From assembly GCA_018697195.1 (NCBI GenBank), contig CM031879.1, forward strand, positions 37,249,408 through 37,313,407: a DNA stretch of 64,000 bases, in the 5' to 3' direction. Positions 49,701-61,700 of the stretch are shown in pieces. The number at the start of each line of letters is the position of its first letter. Positions within the stretch are counted from its first letter, which is position 1. A program made the translations under genes and the position numbers. Below the pieces are notes generated by a model. The model was not told where the DNA came from, did not search any database, and saw nothing but the letters and a program-made list of their open reading frames with translations. The stretch comes from Certhia americana (Eukaryota > Chordata > Aves > Passeriformes > Certhiidae).

Positions 49701-52700
49701 TTTATTTATTTGTCTATTTACAGCATATTAGTATGAATTAAAGATGTGATACTCTCCTTGATAAATTCTGATTTATAGTTTGTACCTCTAATATTAATAA
49801 AGTTAAGACATTACCACAATTTCTCAAGGGCAGACTATGTCATCTTTTTACTCCATGTATATCCAGTGGAATCGGATATGTTTCCAAAATGAGTCCTTAC
49901 TTGTTAGAAGAAAACAGAAAATAAAATCTGCCTGTAACAGGTAGTTGCCTGAAAATTATTTTAAGAAATTGAATGAATCTGTAGGTTTAAAATCATGACA
50001 TTTTAGAAGTAAAAACAAACCAGGAGGCATTATTGGAAAGAGATTGTAAACTGATAGCAAGTTCAATGTATGGTTTTATACTGACATCTTTTTCTTTTAT
50101 CAAGCTGTCAGTCCACCTACAGCTGTTTATATTCACCCAGAGGATGTAGAGGAAGAGAGTGTAATCCTTCACTGGAAGCTGCCACAAGAGAGTCAGGAAT
50201 CCTACATTCAAGTGAAACCTAATGCAGGCATAGGTGAAACGAAAAAATTCTTATTAAGTAATAAAGAAGAATTAAAGGTTGATGACCTAACTCCTGGAAT
50301 GGCCTATGAAATAGCAGTGGCAAGTGTGAAAAATGGAACTATGAGCGAACTGAAGACCATTCAATGCACTTTAAGTAAGACATCATTTATGGGGGAAGCT
50401 GTAATACATATACGTATGTCAGTCTCACTATTGTTGCTATCACCTAATAAATTTTGTAGATCAAGTCAGGTTGTTAAATAGCCAAGGATCAAAACTTACA
50501 TATGAAATGTAGAGATACAATCCTAATTGATAACAGCAAAGTTAACAATTTTTGAAAGGACAGTGCAGCCTTGGAAAATATATTGGTACTAGTAACAACT
50601 GTCATGGGGACCACAGCTGGAAATCCTGATCCCACTGGCAGAAGAAGCTGGGAGAATCATTGATTTACATTGAAATAGGAAAATATTGGAATGGTTGAAA
50701 CAGATTATTCATTTTTGGAGATACATTAGTTGTTCTGAGAACTGTGAGAAAGAATTGCCCTACCGTTAGTGAGAGGCTGCTAGGAAAGAGTTAGGAGTAA
50801 TAACAACTGAAAATAAAAGCTTTGCATTGTTTGTCAAAACATCTTTCCCATTGATTGGGAAGGGTTTATTGAAGGGTCTTAGTTTACCAAAATGTTGAAA
50901 TGCTTTTGGTGCAGTATAAATTTTTTGCATATGTGAAAGGAGTGGGCAGGATTCGCTTATACATGTAGTATATAAAGGCTGCAGCCATCAGGTTATAGAT
51001 TTATGAAATCCTGCATTGCCATTCCTTCCTAAGTGATTACAGTATTTTGGAGGGTAACAGTTCTAGGTCTTTTCCAGATTTTTTTTATGTAAGATTAGGT
51101 TTTATACCTCATTCACTACACAGATGACAAAATTCTAGATGGGGTATTTCACAGATGTCAGAGACAACTATAAGGGAAGAGAACTAAACACATCAATGTT
51201 GTGTCCATCAAATGCATCTCATTCTCCATGGTTATCTCCCTGTCCATATCTACATTTCTGTATAGTTTTCCAGTTATCCTGCTTACCTTCTTGGTGCAGT
51301 TGTAGTTGAGAAGGCAATTCCAGTAATAAATAGTTAAAAGATCAGGTTGTTTATTGTTTCAGAGCTGTTTCCTTCATGCTATAGCAACTATTAATTTGCA
51401 CTCAGCAAGAGTATTTCTCAGGGCAGTTGCTTCAGATGCATTATGTGCTTTCCACTTAATTTATTTTCAACTGATTTAACATGTGGCATTTTTTTTCTTT
51501 TTTTCTAGAGCCCAAGCCTGTTCAAATTGTAGTTCCTTATGTGCTCTATAGCAATGCTGTGGTACTATTTGTCCGCATGCCTGATATCGGAGTATTTGAT
51601 GGCGTGTATGTTACAAGTGGAGAAGGACTTAATGCAACATTCATTTTAAATAATGATGGTAAAATAACAATTGAAAACCTTACTGCAGGAAGAGAATATG
51701 ATTTCTGTGTCTCCACAAAAAGTGGAAAAATGTTGAGCTCCTTTTACCCTATAAATGGTGTAAAAACATGTGAGTATTTTAAGTTCTTATAAAATTCCAC
51801 AGTATAAAAAATTGATTTTTGAAACTTTTTAACTTTATTTCAGTGGAATGGAAAAGACATGCTATTCAAAAATCATCTTGATATATTTATGTAAGAAATT
51901 TGCAGTTGTACTAACGCTTGTTGTTTTTTACACAGAACTATAAGAATACCTTATAATTTCTAAACTTGCTAAATTGTGTGTTTTATATTGTGTATAAAAT
52001 GTCTAGCAAGAATTTCAGGAATTTAGGCTGTATTAAGTTCTTGTCCTTGTGGGAGGTAAGACATGTTTTGACCACTCATTTTAAACAAGTAGATGAATAT
52101 CAATGGAGTTGCTTCTGTGCCTTGAAATTACTTAGTTTATTCCTCCTGGTGCCTCTTTAAGAAAATAATAAAAGTGGTCAGGTTCTCCAAGGTAATAAAT
52201 TCATTCACAAAGACATTAAAAGAATTATAGCGGACAGGACGCCTTCTTCTTCTTCTGTCTAGAAACTTAAAAAATGTTTAAAAATACCTGCTGAAATTGT
52301 GCATTTTTTATTTTTCTATTTTTATTGCATTTATACTTCCATAAGTTTTTCTTTTCCCATCTTATCATTTTCCTTTGAAATTCTTTTTCTGCTCTGCTTC
52401 TTTCAGAATTGAAATGTTATAAAATAAAAAATTAAGATAGGATATAAAGAACTAAAGAAAAAAAAAAGAGGAGAATGAGAGCAAGACAGAGAAAATTGTC
52501 CCCAAATAAAGAAAGTCTTGAAAGCTGGTATTTCTTAAAATATAGATTTATCAAAACTTGGAGTTTAATCCTTTTTCCGACAGCATTTCCTAAATTTAGT
52601 GGGAAACTGCCTTACAAAACCTAGTCTCATTCTGGCTCTTCTGCAGCCTCAAAAGTTTGGAAGAAATAAAAATTCTGATGCCTCACATGTATACAGTTTT

Positions 52701-55700
52701 TCCTTAGAAAAGTGTACATTTTGGCATATTCCAGACAGAAATGGCTGTGATGGGGATGAAAGAGATGTAGAGAAGAGTGAAATTCTTTTGTAATGTGATC
52801 TGAATTGTACTTAAGAAGACTGTACTAGTAAGGAATAAAGTGTATTTGTCTAGCCTGATCTACCCAGTTTTGCTTAGCCTTTTGACAAAATTTAGATGCA
52901 TACTGACCACTATGGTGGTGCTATTGGAAGGATTAATCCTAAAGAACTTTCCTATTTAGGAGTGCCAGCCCTGTCCTCTGGGAGAAATATAATTTCAACC
53001 TCATGTAATTATAAGATAAAAATGCAAGTAATTTTTCTTAAATAACAGCATTACTATATCTTTTATCTTTCTCTATTTTTTTCCCCTCCTCTATTTTGGA
53101 ATTGCTATGTGTCTGCACACCTGAGATCAAATTTTGCCCTCTGTTAATCTGTTCCTGATTATCTTCACTTTCATGTCTCCCTAGGAGATATAAAAAGTGA
53201 TAGATTGAACAATGTCTGGGATTGAACAGAGAGGGGTTTTATGTTCATCTGTAGGTCTGGCAGCTCCCCTGAATGTAAGAGAGGGGGACGTCACTGACAC
53301 TTCAATACAGATCTCTTGGGACCGCGCTGATGGAGATTTCGAGCAGTACGAGGTTACCTGCACTAACTGTGCAAGTGCTTTCAAGGTATGCTGTGTAGGG
53401 CACCACCTGTGGATAGACACTGCAGCTATTTTTCAGTCTTCTATTAAGTAGAAGACTCAGACTGAAGACTCAGAAGATTCAGAGGCTGAATGAAAAGCTT
53501 TATTTCCCATTAAAATAGTCGGATGTGTGGTTTATATATGATAAGCAAATTTTGTAAGCAGTTCTGTGAAAGCTGTATTTGGTTTTCCAGGTCCAGAAGG
53601 TCAAGCAAGAAACAGCAACATTTTCCAACCTTAGTCCTGGTAAGCTGTACAGTTTTGCAATTCGAACAGAGAAGGAAGGTTTCAGGGACAGTATTTTTGT
53701 GACAAAAGAAGTAGAGACAGGTAAGACTACAATGTTGTCAAAATCAGCATTTGTTTTACTCCATCCATTTTTTTTTTTAAAAAAGTCTTCTTCTTTAAGA
53801 AGCTTTCTTTAAGCTTCTTAAAATTTATATTTGTTTCAAACAAAGAAGAGTAATTTAATCATCTTTGGAATTTTCTCCTTATTCTCTTTCATTGTTATTT
53901 TTCATATTCTTTGACAGTGAGGGATGATTGACAATCTCAGTATTGCTCCTGTGTACAATGAGATACCAATGTTAACTTTGATTCCAGCCAATCTACAGTC
54001 CAGTAACTGATACCATAATGCCTGGATACCAATATTAGAGAAAACAATTTTTTTTCTTATACTTCTCTTTTAATGCTTTAATTTTTCTCTTCATCAATGA
54101 CTTTGAACACACTTAAATGACCAGAACTGAATTAGTTTTATTGTGTTTTCTCATTGGCCTCCCCTTACATCACAAGTAAATTTTGGCTTTACCACATTTA
54201 GTTTTACTTTGGGTTAGGACATTTGATTCTCAGTAGTGTAGTTCTCCTCTGTTATAGTACTTCTAGCTGCTTGACATAGCCTCACAGGCTACTAGATCTG
54301 GCATGTCATAATTTCCTCTAAAAGGTCACTAATGTGAAAAAATCAATCATAGTAGATATGATTGACAAGGTTCAGCATATGTGATCAAAGATATGTAATA
54401 TTTTGCATTTAAGAAACCACTGAGTTATAACTGATACAGGAAAAATGTAAAATCATTGGTGAGAGAACAAATCATGCAGAGACGATTATGGAACAAGTAA
54501 ATTATGATTATCTGACATTTCTTTTTCAAGAACTAAGGACTTGAAATTAGAAAACAGAAAGTAGAAAAGAAGCTAAAGCAGATGGTTGCTTTAAATTTGT
54601 AGATAAATTGCAGAACTTCTTGCCACAGGGTACTTTGATGATTGTGATCATAGGTTCAAGTGGAGACCAAAGACATTCATAAAAGAAAAATCTGCTGAGA
54701 TTTACCACACATAAATAGAAAGCACCTCTGGTGTATTAAATCCTTGGACTGCAAACTGCAGTCTGAGGGACTACTGAAAGGAATTATCACTTCTATGCAA
54801 TTTTTGCTTTTTCTGCAAATATATCCTTTTGGCCACTGTTGAATAAAAGAGACTGTGCTAGTTGGGGCTTAGGTGTCTGTGCAGTATGTTACCTCATACA
54901 GACATTTCTTTTCTTGAGAAATTGTTCATCTTTGAGGAACTCCACTTCAGTTATGTCAGAACTGCACTAAGCAGCATTACAGAGCAACAAACAGCTTGGC
55001 TCTGGATTTCCTGGATAACAAAAGTCACTTTTCTGTACATGTTTCTGCAGAGGTAGTCATCTGTGAGATAAGGAAGAATGTGACATCATTTGTGTGGAGT
55101 TTTTATTGCATTCTGATGATGAGAGGCCTGTCATAAAGAAATGTGTTTTAAATGTATTTGTAATCAATGTATTTTGGTTTATTGTCACACAGTACCCAGT
55201 GCAGTCAAATATCTGAACTGTAGCAGAGACTCTGAATCAATAACTGTTACCTGGCCGCCAGCCCAAAGTATGTTTGATGGATATGTTCTTTCAATAAACA
55301 GTAAGGTCTTCAATGAGAAGAAAATGTTACCTTCTGGTGTGAGGTATGATGACTACATTTTAAAAATAACTGACATGAACTCAAAGCAGCTGTTTCCCTG
55401 AATATTTGAAATAAGTAGCCCATGCTGTTATTTGTATGTTATAAGTATTTGAAGGCTTAGTTGATACACATTACTATGTCCATGTATTTTAATAACTGCA
55501 TTTTTTAAACAAATTACAATTCTCATAAGATGTGTTTAGGCAAAGAAGAGCAAACAAAATACTGCGTTGGGGAGAGCACCAGTATAACCTATGTGCCACT
55601 CTGGATATTTAATTCAATACTTCAAAATTTCCTACTACTAGAATTTGCAGTGAACCATAGTGCAATGCACCCTCTTTAAGATTTTATAGTACTAAAATAT

Positions 55701-58700
55701 TTTTTGACTCACAGAGTATAAACATGTATACACACATCATGTGTAAATAATATCCATAAAACTATAAAGAATTAACATATGAAAACACGTGCTTTTTTAG
55801 AATCCCAAAGGACATAATCTCTTCTTTTAATCTTTGTAGAATGCACAAATTTGAGCATCTTCTGCCAGGCACTGACTTCTTAATCAATATTGTGACAACA
55901 AAAGGATTAAAAAGAAGCCGCCCTACTGTCCTCAAGACTAGCACCTGTAGGTTCAGTTTGTTAATGACTCTTCATGGTTTCAGATAATTAAGGTTTTTAT
56001 ATTTTAAGGTGTTTTCTATGAAAAGTTATTCTTTATTTAGTCCATACATCTTAACAATAACTGAATGAATGCTTTTAAGTTTTTCTTTTCAACTAAACAT
56101 CTTTGACAGTGGCTAAGTATAAAAAAGCTTTTTAAAATAAAGTTTCCTCTGCATTAAGTGGAGTTTTGCCACTAGCTGAATCAGCAGTAGTGTTAGGATG
56201 AGAAAAATTGTCCATAAAAATTGACAAAAGTTAACTTTATTTCTGATTCTGTTTCTAGTATTAGAGGTGATTTTCAATTATTTGAAATTATTTTTAAGTA
56301 CAAAATGAAATTTCTTTCTAGATTGATCTATAAATAATGAATTAAAGCTATGTATTCTGTAGATATTAATTTCCTTAAAATACATATACATTATTTTGCA
56401 TCCTCAGATCCTGATCCACCATCAGATTTACAAGTGTTTGGACAAGAAGAAAATACAGTCTATTTTTCTTGGAAACTACCCAGAGGAGGATTTGATATGT
56501 TTCAGGTGAGATGAGAACAGGGAGAAACCAATGCAATTTTTTTTTGTAATTTTTCAATTAAGTTATCATTCTGTACATGCTGCAAACCCAGTAAAAATTA
56601 TTTTTTTTTTAATAACCCATGTAAGTATTGGAAGGAAATACTGCTAATGGAAAAGGCCAGTTAAATATGTACTTCTTATTGCAAAACAATTAGAAAAATA
56701 TTTAACAATTGTACTTTTAATAGCACTCAAAAATGTATTTTTCAACTAGTGTGAAATAAAAAAGGTCACAGGCCAAGGGTTGAATGTTACTGCAATGTAA
56801 TATTTTTTTTTCTTAGCTTTTCGAAAATGTGCAATACAAATTAATTTAATTGAAGTGAAAAATTAAAAATACCTTCCTTACAGAAGAATGTAAATGTTTT
56901 GTTCAGAAATTTACAGAATAATTGTTTGGGATTTTTTAATATAGCAATTTATTAGACTAAACTGCAGACCTTGAATACCTGCCATACCCTTCTGGCCTTG
57001 GGCCACAAGTAGTTTAGGGATTTCCTGAGTGAAATTGGATAAACATATAGAAAACCAGGGGCTATTCCTGACTTTCTTTTTTTTTTTTTTTTAATTTTTT
57101 ATTTATACCTCACAATTTTGTTATGCCCTGTTTAAAAAACCTACACTTCTTTATTTTAAACCTTTCATCCTTTAGGTTCTTGATGTATTAGAAATACCTA
57201 GTACTTCCCTGTTCACCATACCCATACCTTTCAGGATTATATAAACTTCAATTTTTTCAATTTGTCATCATTCGTTATTTCAGTTCTCTGCAAAAAATGA
57301 TCCTCAATGGCATCTAAATAGCATGGATCATATTTTACTGTGACACGCAGCCAGCCTGTCTTTTGTATCTTGGCTTTTGCAGTCTGTCTGGTATTATCCT
57401 TAGCATTTTGCAGCCACTGTATTGACATGTGGTCAACAAAACTGAGTATACTGCTGTTTTAGCACATCACTTGATTCCATATGGATTCCAAGGTACAATC
57501 TTTCACAGTTAATTTACTTGAATGTGATATTCTTTGGTACGTAACACTACCATGAGACAAAGTACTTTGTTTTAATGATCTACACAGTTTTTACCCCAAA
57601 ATTACAGTGCCCAGTTCTTTTCCTTCTGCTCTCCCATGACTTCAATTATATCCTTACCTAAGCCTGAAATTGAGTGTCTGTAGGATAGTTCCTTGACATT
57701 TCTTTAAAGCTGCATTGATCTCAATGGATAAGAGCAGACAGTTAACCTCTCACACTACTTGCTGGCGCAGCCTGGAGCATATTTACAAATTTTGAAATTA
57801 AATTTAATTATCTTGTTCATTTTTTGAACCAGTTCAGATACACTTTTGAATATGATAATGCTATTTTTGTCACTTCGGAAAATAATTGTCATCTTTAATA
57901 TTGATCTCTACGTCACAGTTTTATTGTTCATCATCTCACAGAGCAAGCAGCCACATTAGACAGCGCTTTGTCTGTATAAATGAGCTTATCTTTAAATCTT
58001 TAATGAGAAAGGCTTTCGTAGACTGGTTGCTTAGTAAGGTGCACCTGCATAAAAGGGATCGTTTTACTAATCATTTAAAATTAATCATTGCTGCTCACCA
58101 ACTTTCTATGCAATATATTGTAGTTTGTAAAGTGAAGAGTGCACAAAAGGCGCGCTTTCCTAACTTCTTTATACTAGATGTAAATCTTTAATCTATAGCT
58201 TTGCTTCTAGCATCTTGCAGTGCTGTAATTCTAATAAGGTGGTGACAGTTTCCAAGATTTTGTTTGTATAAACAGGCACTGTGCTGGTAAAATAGGCAGA
58301 GGGGAAATGGATCATTCCTCCGCAGATGAATAGCAGCTAACCCCAGTGCTTTCAGGTCACTGCCATATGTACAACATCCCCCTTCTGCTGGAGGAAATTA
58401 CTAGTGGCAGGACAGGACTCACAGTGTAGGCAGCTGCAACCCTACTAGGTCTCAGTATTAAGAGCCATGCCTGAGAAATGTGTGCTGTTTGTTGGAGGTG
58501 CTTGTCCAGTGCCCTCCTCTGCAGAGCGGAGTCTGCATCTTGCCTTTCACTAGTGCACATAGAAACCAGTCTGCAGGGACACTTTCCTATATCCACAGAA
58601 AAACTGCTGCAGGAATGGTTTTTTGTCATCTTTGTCTGGAAGGTCAGAAGGAACCCTCACAGCCTACAGGAGTTAAGTCTCCAGATGTATTGTTATCTCC

Positions 58701-61700
58701 AACCCTTTTATTGCTTCCATTGCATATTATCTGCAATGGCTCTTAACAGATGAATTTTCAGGGCATAACAGTGAGGAGACTTGAGTGACTGATTCCTAGG
58801 GAGTCTTTTCAGAATCTCAGCTCTGAACAGTGCACAGGTAGATTTTTTGGTTGAATGGGTTTAGTTGTTTGGGGATTTTTTCTCTGTTTTGCTATGTGTT
58901 GCTTTTCTTGTTTGGATTTTTTTTGCCAGAAAGGTACAGAGTTACTTAATTGTACAGTTCATCAGTACAGCTGTGAGACTGAACAGTCAGACTACACTTT
59001 ATTATCCTTCTTCCAAGAGCAAAAACATGTAAGCCTCAACTTCACTTTGCTTCTTCCATCTACTTTTAAATATTGAAGTAATTGCTTTCACTACTGGGCT
59101 ATTAAGGAGTGCTGGAGTATACACCTACATTGGTGGAATATAATATAAAGCTCTTTGATTCTTTTTGTATTTAAAATGTGGAAAATATTCTAAATATTTT
59201 TATACTAACAGGTAGTTGCAATAACTGAGCATTACTTTTATAAACCTAGTCTAATAAAAGGAATTTTTTTGCTTTGATAGCTTTCATATTGTCTGATGAA
59301 TAATGAAAAGCTGCTTACCAGAACTATTTATGACAGCAGAGCTGTAGTGAAAAATCTGACCCCTGGGACAGAATATGTTTTTCAGTTAAGGACAATTAAA
59401 GGCCTGGATTCCTCTGTGGCTGTGGAGAAAAAAGTCATCACAAGTAAGGAAATGCCATATAAATTGTCTTTTTGAAAACCAGTAGATGTTCAGAGACATT
59501 TAAATCGGTGTTTGTAACTAACTCATAAAAGTTCAAAATGAAGCTTCAACTTTGGGAGGAAAGTTGTGCTGCTCCTTGTGATAGTTGTTTAAATAGGAGC
59601 CTTGAACATAACTTTCTAGATTGAGGTTGAGGAGTCTAGATATGGCTGAAAAAAGCTCTTTGAAAAAAGCTTCCAGCTCTAACAAAGTAAGACCTTGCCA
59701 GAATAGCTTCCTACACTTTTATAATTACCTTGCATTCTGTTTACAATTGTTTCTGTATCTCCTAAGTTCTTGCAAGACCGTGGTCTCAGATTGGAGTACT
59801 GCTCCTGTGCAAGGACACAGAATGTTTTAAGACAGTAAGAGGGATTGTGCTTCAGAGAGCTTAACAAGGTCCAGAAAACAGTATCTTGCACTCATTTTCT
59901 GTCTCTGAGCAAATGCATTTTCCAATGCTCCTGTGATGCAACATCAAAAAGAGGGAAATTTATTTGTGGCATAAATTTGAAGAAGATTTATATTGAATTC
60001 TGGTCTGCCAAAGCAGGTAAAGAGCAGTTAGTTGTAATCAGAAAATTAGTCAACTCCCAGGTTTATACTCATGCATGTCATAGACCTCCTCTCTTCGATG
60101 GATATTTTGTGGCTTGTTTGGACTATAACTCCTCAACTCAATTTATAGTTAAGGAGGCTCTGCACGTAGTTATTCAAAAAACTCTGAAAAAACCCAGAAC
60201 AAGTCCTGCAGATTCTTGTGAATGAAACATGCAGCAGAATATTCGATATCATGTTCCTTAATATGTTTTTTTTCTCAGGTAAATATTTTCAAGAGAATTG
60301 TGGATGGGTCCTGAGTATGTGTAGATTATGGAAAGTTTACTCTATAATTTTAATTGTAAACCCTTAGGATATTTTTTATGCTGAATAATTTTTTCATAAA
60401 CCTTCAAGCAAGATAAGCCAATTATGTGGGAGAGTCACTTTTTAGGACAAATAGAAACATTTTTCTTTCCCAAGCAGCTGTGCTGCACAGATTAATGAAG
60501 GTTTTATTAGTGAATTATCACTGACTTTAGGAATCTTAATATAATAAAAAATGCTATTTAAAAAAGGAAAGGGGATAATCACTGAGAGTGTGCTATTTAA
60601 TGTGTCCCTAAGTGAGCAGATGAACAGTTTTCTGAAATTATGTGGCATATAATGTATTTTAGAAAACTTTTCAGTGACTAAAATCTCTATGTCTGCTTAC
60701 GAAGTGTTCCATTCTCATCGTGTTGTACCAGTGAGCAATGCTACTGTTCTAAGAGAAGACCTGATAAAATTGAAATTTTCATCCATAAACCTCATACTGC
60801 ACACAGGAAGTACAACCCCAGGTTTTATTTACCCTGTGTGACATAATGACACTGTTTTCTGTATATCCATACAAAGAATTCTAGAATTTGTATCAATGTT
60901 TTGTGATGCTTTGAAGTCTCAAAAGAATCATTTCAGTAAAAAAAAATTATTTTTAAAAGTTTATTTTCTTATGTTTTAAGTACTAGGGATTATTTTTTTT
61001 TATTTATTAATCTCAATAATTTTTACTATAGAACCTGCTGGGATATGTGGTCTGACATTAAAAATGATAAATACTTCCTCTGCAACTGTAATGTGGAATC
61101 CGACCACGACTGACTTCACTTCTTATAAAGCATCTTTATCAAACACCACCTTCATAAAAAAGTTCAGAATTCCAGGAGCAGTGACTGACTTCATTGTTAC
61201 ACACCTGACTGCTGGGGGCACTTATAATTTCACACTGAAAAGACTAAAAGGAAATACTGAAGGAGCTTCTGCTTTCCTTGAATTTGTAACAGGTCTGTAT
61301 GATTTCCTGCTGCCTCTGCCAGTGAATGGTATCTCTCCCTAACAGTGCATGTTTATCTGTGTACATCTCACTTTGTAGAATAACACCGAAATATCAAGAG
61401 ATCTGACATGTACATAGTTTGCTGTCATTGTGGGCATATATTACTTATATCCTATTCAACCTGAATGTAGTGATGACTGTCAGAAACATAATGTCTTTAG
61501 CTGTGCCGCATTTCTTTTGACCGTTTTTAGCATTTTGAATCTTATCCTCCAAAGGGTAATACACAAACTGAATTTTACCTTACAACTATTTCAGTAGGGT
61601 TTTTTTGTTGTTTTTTGTTTTTGGGTTTTTTTGGGTTTTTTGCAGTAAGTGAAGTTAAACAGGTTAGAAATGTTTGTAGAATTAAGGCTTTGGGTTGTAA

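Noticed and set aside
58357..58753. Overlapping open frames of about 90 codons on both strands in a PTPRQ intron
   Set aside because: They contradict each other, have no splice phase fit and no recognisable domain.
59845..60225. A 126-codon open frame as an independent gene
   Set aside because: No start context, promoter or full domain. Only a short FN3-like core is visible, so it is treated as an intronic exon relic.
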